Shown here piece by piece: positions 45,640-51,947 of a DNA stretch of 51,947 bases. The notes beneath the pieces were generated by a model, which did no database searches, was not told the DNA's origin, and saw only the letters and a program-made list of their open reading frames with translations. The translations under genes and the position numbers were made by a program. Origin of the DNA: Phormidesmis sp. RL_2_1 (GTDB lineage Bacteria > Cyanobacteriota > Cyanobacteriia > Phormidesmidales > Phormidesmidaceae); assembly GCA_012033015.1 (NCBI GenBank), contig JAAUPS010000010.1, positions 1 to 51,947 on the forward strand, given 5' to 3'. Positions within the stretch are counted from its first letter, which is position 1; every line of letters begins with the position of its first letter.

Positions 45640-45748
45640 GTTCAAAAGACATTGGTTCAAAAGATATTGGTTCAAAAGGTATTTGTTCAAAAGATATTTG
45701 TTCTGTGTTTATTCTGAACCCATCTCTGAACCCATCTCTGAACCCATG
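45640..45748. repeat. Two tandem arrays: 15-bp GTTCAAAAGACATTG and 12-bp TCTGAACCCATC
   Basis: Four 15-bp units start at 45640, 45655, 45670 and 45685, preceded by an imperfect one. Three 12-bp units start at 45713, 45725 and 45737. They end 55 bp before the likely start of the next gene. Without spacers they are not a CRISPR. Confidence 0.93.
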
Positions 45749-45803
45749 GCTAAAACCATCAAAGAACAGCCAACCATTGATTAAACTTAGGAGTTCTGCA
45801 AAA

Positions 45804-48800
45804 ATGGCAAATTTTGATACCAGTCAACCCGCCCAAATGCAAGGTATTGGTGGCACTGGCTATATTGTTGATCCCATTATCACCATGGGTGATGTAACCC
45901 CTGTCGCCGACAGCGACAGCGGCTATCTTGCACCGGGCATTCCCGATGGCATGGGGGCCTATGCGCTAGATGATAATACCGTTCGCCTTTTGGTCAACCA
46001 CGAGCTAGCCGCAGACGTGGGCTATGCCTACACCCTCGCCAATGGCACCGAGCTACCAGGGGCTCGGGTCAGCTTTTTTGATATTGACAAAGCCACGCGT
46101 ACGGTGGTGAATTCGGGTCTCGCCTATGACACGATTATCAACCGCCAAGGCGACATCGTTGACGAAGCTACTGATCTCGAATTTGAAGGACTTCAGCGCT
46201 TTTGCTCGGCACAATACATTGCGGCGAACCAATTTGGAGAAGGTCGCGGTCTAGTAGACAGTTTGTTTTTCACCGGAGAAGAAACCAGCGGCGGTACTGA
46301 GTTTGTCATTGATCCTGCTACAAACACCTTGTATGCCGTGCCTTGGATGGGCCGTGCGGCATGGGAGAGTGTGACCGAGCTAGATACGGGCACGACTGAC
46401 AAAGTTGCCCTGCTGATTGGCGATGACCGCGGCGGTGCTCCTTTGCTCATGTACGTGGGTAGCAAAGAGGTCGGTAGCGACGATTTGCTCGCTCGCAATG
46501 GTCTCAAAGGCGGTGAACTCTATGTATGGGCGGCGGCTACAGGTGAAACGACGCCCGAAGAGTTTAATGGTACAGGCGAGAGCCGCAGTGGGGCTTGGGT
46601 AGCGATTAATTTTTACGATTTGGATCAAGCCGGTACAGCGGTAGATACTGACGCCGATGGCAGCCTTCAAGACGAACTAGGCTACGACGCCGATGGCTTC
46701 GCTACCCAGGCTCAGCAAGATGCTTTGGCTGCCGAAGCCGGAGCCTTTCAATTCTCTCGCCCGGAAGATGTTTCGACCAACCCCAATAACGGCACGCAAG
46801 CTGTTTTAGCCTCTACTGGCCGTGATAGTCTATTCCCTGCCGATAGCTGGGGCACAACCTACACTATCAACACCACTTTTGAGGCCAACGGCACCCCTGC
46901 AACGGCTGAAATTGTGGCGCTCTACGACGGTGACGATGCCGGAGGTGGCCAGTTTGAAGGCCCTGACTTTGGTCTCCGTAGCCCCGACAACCTAGACTGG
47001 GCCGACGATGGCTTCATTTACATCCAAGAAGATCGCTCCTTTGATGGGTTTGGGGCTGACTCTGGCGAAGAAGCCTCCATTTGGAAGCTAGATCCCGCCT
47101 CGGGAGAACTCACCCGCATCGTCCAAATGAGCCGTGAAACAGGCACCCCTGCAGGCCAAACAAACGGTAGAGTCAATGACATTGGCAACTGGGAATCTTC
47201 CGGCATTATCGATGTGTCAACCCTATTTGGTGAAACCCCCGGCACGTTGTTTATTGGCAACGTCCAAGCCCATAGCCTGCGCGACGGCATCATTGCAGAT
47301 GCTGACTTGGTCGAAGGCGGTCAAATTTTCTTCCTCTCTTCTGAGGTGGCTGAACTCGCAGGTTTTGCCTCTTTACCCGCTGACACCTTTGCTGAAGGCC
47401 CACCGACGGGTGAAGGCATTGAGGCCAATGGTCGCACCGGCCCCTTTGCAGGCCCGCCGATCCAGGGATTTAGCGGTGTGCAGTTTGCCCCAGGTGGCGA
47501 TGGCTCTGCCTACTGGTTCCTGTCTGACAATGGTTTTGGCTCTAAGGCCAATAGCGCTGACTATTTGCTGCGCCTGTATCAGGTTGATCCTAACTTTACT
47601 GGTTCTGAAGGTGGCGATGGCAGCGTTGACGTTCAAGGCTTCGTGCAGCTCAGTGATCCTGACGGTCTGATTCCTTTCGACATTCAACAGGGTGATACCG
47701 CTGAGCGCAACCTCACAGGCGCTGACTTCGACATTGAGTCTTTCACGATTGATGGCAATGGTGAAATTTGGATCGGAGAAGAGTTTGGCCCCTTTATTTT
47801 GCACTTTGATGCTACGGGCAAACTTTTAGAAGCACCGATTCCTACGCCGAACCTCACTAGCTTCAAGACGCTGAATGGGCAAGCTCCTATTGTGATTGGT
47901 CATCGCGGTGCTAGTGGCGATCGCCCCGAGCACACCCTAGCGGCCTACCAGCTTGCCATGGAACAAGGCGCTGACTTTGTTGAACCTGACTTGGTGATTA
48001 CCAAAGACGGTGTGCTGATCGCGCGTCATGAACCGATGCTCGATGACACCACCAACGTGGCCGAAGTCTTTGGTGAAGAGCGCAAGTCCACCAAGAACTT
48101 AGATGGCACAGACATCACCGCCTACTTCGCAGAAGACTTCACCCTCGCTGAAATTAAGCAGCTTCGCGCTGTGCAGCCCCGCAGCTTTCGCGATCCGTCC
48201 TTTGATGGTGAGTTTGAAATTCCCACATTTCAAGAAGTCATCGAACTCGTGCAACAGTTTGAGGCAGACACCGGTAAACAAATCGGCATCTACCCTGAAA
48301 CCAAGCACCCCACCTTCTTTGATCTGCAAGGGCTCTCCCTCGAAGAGCCTTTAATCGAAACACTCAAGGCCACCGGATTCACCGATCCTAACCGGATCTT
48401 TATTCAGTCCTTTGAATTCCAAAACCTGATTGAACTGCAATCTTTGCTGGATGCCGAAGGCTTGGGTGATTTGCCACTAGTACAGCTCTACGGCAACACG
48501 CTGCCCGATGCCCCCGTCGAAGACGGCTTCTCCGCCCCTTACGATATCCGCTACAACGTGGCCCAAGGTAACGACTTGGCGGCTATCTACGGTCAGGACT
48601 TCCTTGACGCCGTGGAGAATGAACTGTCGGCATCCACCGTATACAGCGACCTAGATGATGCTGATTTCCTCAAAGTAATTAGCGCCAAATACGCCGAAGG
48701 TGCTGGCCCCTGGAAAAACAACTTTGTGCTCCGCGAAGCTTTGGAAACCCCGGTAGATGGTGACGGCGATGGCGTTGCTGAAATCACCACCCAGCTCACG

Positions 48801-51764
48801 GGCGAAATCGGCTCTTTTGTAGACGATGCCCACGAGGCTGGCTTGCAGGTTCACCCTTACACGCTGCGTAATGAAGAACGCTTTTTAACCCTCAATGCCG
48901 ACGGCACCCCCCAAACCCCTGAACAGGAGTTTGTTCAGCTCACTCAAATTGGTGTAGACGGCTTCTTTACCGATTTTCCAGAAACTGGCGCAGAGGTCGT
49001 AGCGCGGATGGCAGCCGACTTTGTTTATTCGCCAGATAGCCCTGCAGTGCTAGCTGGCGAAGTAGACGCCAATCTCAATCGCTCCCGTGGCTACGAAGGC
49101 ATGGCCTTTAGTCCCGATCGCCAAACCCTCTACCCCATGCTAGAGGGCAGTGTCTTAGGCGACCCTACCGGCTCGCTGCGGATCTACGAATTCGATGTCG
49201 CTAGCAGCGCCTTCGAAGGACTTGTCGGGCTATACCAAATGGAAGCGCCGAACCATGCGATTGGTGACTTCACACCAATTAACACCAACGAGTTTTTGGT
49301 GATTGAGCGCGATGGCGGGCAGGGTGAAGATGCTCAATTCAAGCAAATCTTCAAAGTTGATCTGTCTCAGGTGAACGCCAATGGCTTTGTTAAAAAAGAA
49401 GCAGTGGTTGACTTGCTCAACATTGGCGATGCCGCTGATTTGAACGGCGACGGTAACACCACCTTTGACTTCCCCTTTGTCACCATTGAAGATGTGTTAA
49501 TCCTTGACGAAGACACTATCTTGGTGGCTAACGACAACAACTATCCCTTCTCCACAGGTCGTGATCCGGTTGAAATTGATAACAACGAAATCATTGAAAT
49601 CGATCTCAAGCAGCCCTTGGATCTCGATGCTCGTTTGGGCGTTGCTGGCCTAGCCCGCTATGGCACCGCAGGCACTGAGTTTGACACGGTTGAACCAGCC
49701 CAAATGGAGGGGCTAGAGGGATACGACGTTGATCCGTTGTTCACCATTGGTGAAACCTATGGTGGCTATACACCTACTGGCATTCTCGATGGTTTAGGGG
49801 CCTACGCCTTAAATGAAAGCACTGTGCGCGTATTTGCCAATAGTGAGCTGAGCAGCGATGTGGGCTATGCCTATACCCTCGCGAGCGGCGCAGACATCAC
49901 GGGCGGTCGGGTTCATTTCTTTGATATTGACAAAGAGAGCCTAGCTGTCGTCGATGCAGGGCTCGCCTATGACACCATTATTAACCGCCAGGGTGAAGTG
50001 GTCGATGAGGCGACTGACTTGGAGTATGAGGGCCTAGATCGCTTGTGCTCAGCTCAGTACATTGAAGCGTTGCAGTTTGGCGAAGGCCGTGGTTTGGTAG
50101 ACGCTCTGTTTTTCACAGGTGAAGAGACCGACGGCGGTACGGAGTTTGTGATTGACCCCGATACCAACACCCTGTATGCCGTGCCTTGGATGGGTCGGGC
50201 GGCTTGGGAAAGTGTCACCGAACTAGATACGGGCACGACTGATAAAGTGGCCCTGCTGATTGGCGACGATCGTGGTGGCGCACCTTTGCTGATGTATGTG
50301 GGCACCAAGGACACGAGTGCGGGCGCTGGTTTACTAGCGCGCAATGGTTTGGTTGGTGGTCAGCTTTATGCTTGGGCGACTGACAGCGGGGAAACCACGC
50401 CTGAGGAGTTCAATGGCACCTTTGAAAGCCGCGCGGGCAAGTGGGTTGAAATCGACTTTTACGATGCGAGCCAAGCAGGCACTGCCCTCGTTGATGAAGC
50501 GGGCAACATCGACCAGGATGCTTTGGGCTACGATGCTGATGGCTTTGCCACCCAGGCCCAGCAAGATGCATTGGCCGCCGCTGTCGGTGCCTTTGAATTC
50601 TCTCGCCCTGAAGATATAGCCACTAACCCCGAAGATGGCACCGTTGCGGTGCTGGCTTCAACGGGGCGCGACAGTCTGTTCCCGGCTGATAGCTGGGGTA
50701 CGACTTATACCATCGACACTGAGTTTGGCCCTGACGGGATGCCGATGACGGCTGAAGTCAAAGCCCTTTACGACGGTGACGATGCGGGTGCAGGCCAGTT
50801 CGCTGGGCCTGACTTTGGCCTGCGTAGCCCAGACAACCTAGACTGGGCTGATGATGGTTACATCTACGTTCAAGAAGATCGCTCCTTTAGTGGGTTTGGT
50901 CAGACCTCGGGTGAAGAAGCGTCTATTTGGCGTTTGGATCCTGAAACCGGTGAGATTGTTCGAGTCGCGCAGATGGATCGATCAGCGCTGCCCTTGGGCC
51001 AGAGCGATGCGAGCCCGACTGATATCGGCAACTGGGAGTCTTCGGGCATTATCGATGTCTCTGGTTTGTTTGATAGAGATCCAGGCAGCTTCTTTTTGTT
51101 TGATGTGCAAGCTCACAGCTTGCGCGATGGCGTCATCGCAGATGAGGACTTGGTACAGGGAGGACAGTTGGCCTTTTTGTCGATTCCTGCAGGCGGTATC
51201 ACCCAAGGCAAGGAGGCGGTCGGGACTGACGCGAATGAAGCGTTACCGGGTAGTCGCGGCATGGATTTGCTGGCGGGCCTCTTGGGTGACGATGTGATTC
51301 GCGGCGGCGATGGCGCTGATGTCCTCCGTGGTGACGCTAACAGTCGCAGTGCTGGAGGTTCCGTCGGTGGCGATGACGTTATCTTTGGCGGTGCAGGCAA
51401 TGATCGCATCGGTGGCAAAGGCGGCAACGACATTCTCTTTGGCGAAGCTGGCGATGATCAAATTTGGGGCGACGATGGCGACGATATCCTGCGCGGCGGC
51501 CTCGGTAATGACACCTTAACGGGTGACGACAACTCTGGCGGTCAAGGTAGCGATACCTTTATCTTGGCATTGGGTGAAGGTACTGACATCATTAGAGACT
51601 TTGAAGTAGGCATTGACTTTATTGGCTTGGCTGATGGTCTCAGTTTCGGTAGTCTATCGCTCACACAACAAGGTTCTAAAATGCTGATCTCCGCTGGAGA
51701 TGAGACTTTGGCTGAACTGTTGAATGTCAATGGCTTGAGCGAAAGTGCCTTTGTCACGGTTTAA
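45804..51764 (+). CDS. RTX-tailed PhoX - (esterase-like phytase with inserted GDPD) - PhoX protein
   Basis: 1986 residues from ATG 45804 (MANFDTSQPAQMQGIGGTGY); AGGAG at 45789-45793. Residues about 1-505 are a PhoX-type (Pfam PF05787) phosphatase (NHELAADVGYAYTL, FFTGEETSGGTEFV, SRPEDVSTNP). About 531-682 begin an esterase-like phytase propeller (GFSGVQFAPGGDGSAYWFLS, EEFGPFILHFD). About 695-1069 is a glycerophosphodiester phosphodiesterase (VIGHRGASGDRPEHTLAAYQ, EPDLVITKDG, ARHEPMLDDTTN, IYPETKHP). About 1070-1288 resumes the propeller (GYEGMAFSPDRQTLYPMLEG). About 1291-1792 is a second PhoX, closely similar to the first. RTX repeats and a secretion C-terminus (about 1813-1986) end it. No signal peptide. 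Likely a Ca-dependent exported scavenger of monoester and diester phosphate. Confidence 0.9.
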   Translation: MANFDTSQPAQMQGIGGTGYIVDPIITMGDVTPVADSDSGYLAPGIPDGMGAYALDDNTVRLLVNHELAADVGYAYTLANGTELPGARVSFFDIDKATRTVVNSGLAYDTIINRQGDIVDEATDLEFEGLQRFCSAQYIAANQFGEGRGLVDSLFFTGEETSGGTEFVIDPATNTLYAVPWMGRAAWESVTELDTGTTDKVALLIGDDRGGAPLLMYVGSKEVGSDDLLARNGLKGGELYVWAAATGETTPEEFNGTGESRSGAWVAINFYDLDQAGTAVDTDADGSLQDELGYDADGFATQAQQDALAAEAGAFQFSRPEDVSTNPNNGTQAVLASTGRDSLFPADSWGTTYTINTTFEANGTPATAEIVALYDGDDAGGGQFEGPDFGLRSPDNLDWADDGFIYIQEDRSFDGFGADSGEEASIWKLDPASGELTRIVQMSRETGTPAGQTNGRVNDIGNWESSGIIDVSTLFGETPGTLFIGNVQAHSLRDGIIADADLVEGGQIFFLSSEVAELAGFASLPADTFAEGPPTGEGIEANGRTGPFAGPPIQGFSGVQFAPGGDGSAYWFLSDNGFGSKANSADYLLRLYQVDPNFTGSEGGDGSVDVQGFVQLSDPDGLIPFDIQQGDTAERNLTGADFDIESFTIDGNGEIWIGEEFGPFILHFDATGKLLEAPIPTPNLTSFKTLNGQAPIVIGHRGASGDRPEHTLAAYQLAMEQGADFVEPDLVITKDGVLIARHEPMLDDTTNVAEVFGEERKSTKNLDGTDITAYFAEDFTLAEIKQLRAVQPRSFRDPSFDGEFEIPTFQEVIELVQQFEADTGKQIGIYPETKHPTFFDLQGLSLEEPLIETLKATGFTDPNRIFIQSFEFQNLIELQSLLDAEGLGDLPLVQLYGNTLPDAPVEDGFSAPYDIRYNVAQGNDLAAIYGQDFLDAVENELSASTVYSDLDDADFLKVISAKYAEGAGPWKNNFVLREALETPVDGDGDGVAEITTQLTGEIGSFVDDAHEAGLQVHPYTLRNEERFLTLNADGTPQTPEQEFVQLTQIGVDGFFTDFPETGAEVVARMAADFVYSPDSPAVLAGEVDANLNRSRGYEGMAFSPDRQTLYPMLEGSVLGDPTGSLRIYEFDVASSAFEGLVGLYQMEAPNHAIGDFTPINTNEFLVIERDGGQGEDAQFKQIFKVDLSQVNANGFVKKEAVVDLLNIGDAADLNGDGNTTFDFPFVTIEDVLILDEDTILVANDNNYPFSTGRDPVEIDNNEIIEIDLKQPLDLDARLGVAGLARYGTAGTEFDTVEPAQMEGLEGYDVDPLFTIGETYGGYTPTGILDGLGAYALNESTVRVFANSELSSDVGYAYTLASGADITGGRVHFFDIDKESLAVVDAGLAYDTIINRQGEVVDEATDLEYEGLDRLCSAQYIEALQFGEGRGLVDALFFTGEETDGGTEFVIDPDTNTLYAVPWMGRAAWESVTELDTGTTDKVALLIGDDRGGAPLLMYVGTKDTSAGAGLLARNGLVGGQLYAWATDSGETTPEEFNGTFESRAGKWVEIDFYDASQAGTALVDEAGNIDQDALGYDADGFATQAQQDALAAAVGAFEFSRPEDIATNPEDGTVAVLASTGRDSLFPADSWGTTYTIDTEFGPDGMPMTAEVKALYDGDDAGAGQFAGPDFGLRSPDNLDWADDGYIYVQEDRSFSGFGQTSGEEASIWRLDPETGEIVRVAQMDRSALPLGQSDASPTDIGNWESSGIIDVSGLFDRDPGSFFLFDVQAHSLRDGVIADEDLVQGGQLAFLSIPAGGITQGKEAVGTDANEALPGSRGMDLLAGLLGDDVIRGGDGADVLRGDANSRSAGGSVGGDDVIFGGAGNDRIGGKGGNDILFGEAGDDQIWGDDGDDILRGGLGNDTLTGDDNSGGQGSDTFILALGEGTDIIRDFEVGIDFIGLADGLSFGSLSLTQQGSKMLISAGDETLAELLNVNGLSESAFVTV

Positions 51765-51805
51765 CAGATTTAACGTCTGATAAAACCACAAACCACCTAT
51801 AGCTT

Positions 51806-51893
51806 CTGTCGAGTTAGTTAGGACAATAGTCATTCTCCTCGGAGAGGCTATGCCAACGCTGGAAGCCTTGACTAGCAGTAGCTAACTCGACAG
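51806..51893 (+). mobile_element. Family-B inverted-repeat element, complete copy (88 bp)
   Basis: Perfect 12-bp terminal inverted repeats, CTGTCGAGTTAG at 51806-51817 and CTAACTCGACAG at 51882-51893. A TCTCCTCGGAGAG hairpin lies inside. CTATAGCTT precedes it, as it does the other copies and fragments. Without coding capacity; non-autonomous. Confidence 0.78.
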
Positions 51894-51940
51894 CCGCGGT
51901 GAGACCCTGCGTCGCTTGGCGGCGCTAAGGAAAGCTCACC
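51893..51940. repeat. Dispersed repeat, family C, copy 2
   Basis: GCCGCGGTGAGACCCTGCGTCG ends shortly after in GGCGCTAAGGAAAGCTCACC, matching 16781-16821. Its outer GGTGAG and CTCACC are inverted. It abuts the family-B element, and both run towards the window edge. Confidence 0.65.
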
Positions 51941-51947
51941 AAGATAG

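Larger units (their letters stand above)
44829..45803. other. Upstream region of the third phosphatase gene
   Basis: About 975 bp. It holds a terminator hairpin, a TTG-initiated 52-codon open frame at 45012-45170, a CTTAACCT motif at about 45174-45181, CTTAACCCC at about 45357, and two tandem-repeat arrays at 45640-45748. The long plus-strand open frame across the repeats codes only repeat peptides (KRHWF, SEPI) and is not believed. Confidence 0.6.

Noticed and set aside
45524-45784. Plus-strand protein with KRHWF/KRYLF and SEPI repeats
   Set aside because: The peptide is only the translation of 15-bp and 12-bp tandem DNA repeats; it overlaps the upstream region of the PhoX/GDPD gene and has no ribosome-binding site.

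Overview
The window is chromosomal DNA of a beta-cyanobacterium. It carries a beta-carboxysome (ccm) operon, photosystem I psaD, chlM, a cyanobacterial heme oxygenase and a CO2-uptake-type NDH-1 locus, with frequent GCGATCGC (HIP1) octamers (e.g. 252-259). Short tandem repeats and small palindromic mobile-like elements are common. The species cannot be named from the sequence.

Layout. 1-3081 (minus): ndhF and ndhD of a CO2-uptake NDH-1 complex. They are divergent from 4075-9222 (plus), the ccmK2-ccmK1-ccmL-ccmM-ccmN-ccmO operon; together these supply and house inorganic carbon for Rubisco. 9360-13580: miaA (minus), gyrB and heme oxygenase ho1. 14036-19358: K+ channel subunit ktrB (minus), a tocopherol-type methyltransferase, a secreted SLH protein (minus) and a pentapeptide-repeat protein. 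19540-25321: a doubtful small ORF, a DUF2470 gene with a small 2Fe-2S ferredoxin, a DUF760 gene, mutY, trpE (minus) and psaD (minus). 25566-29731 (minus): a DICT protein overlapping a GAF histidine kinase, and an ammonium transporter. 30480-34561: purE (minus), nagA, chlM, a small membrane protein and a fatty-acid-hydroxylase-type membrane protein (minus).

35058-51764 (plus) is the most striking part. Three very large, signal-less, RTX-tailed proteins lie in a row. The first fuses an esterase-like phytase domain, two SurE phosphatases, a beta-propeller phytase and PhoD. The second is an ExeM/NucH-type extracellular DNase. The third has two PhoX domains around an esterase-like propeller that appears to have a glycerophosphodiesterase inserted in it. 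Together they look like a secreted (type I) kit for releasing phosphate from monoesters, nucleotides, phytate, phosphodiesters and DNA. No transporter genes for their export are in the window.

Three sequence-level themes cross the window. (1) Nine small indels break eight genes, including gyrB, trpE and chlM; many fall in homopolymers, so most are probably sequencing errors. (2) Tandem repeats of 11-18 bp sit at gene borders and several contain the stop codon itself; comparable in-frame expansions lengthen linkers inside genes. (3) A 105-130 bp MITE-like element with TA target duplication occurs four times, one copy nested inside a second type of inverted-repeat element.
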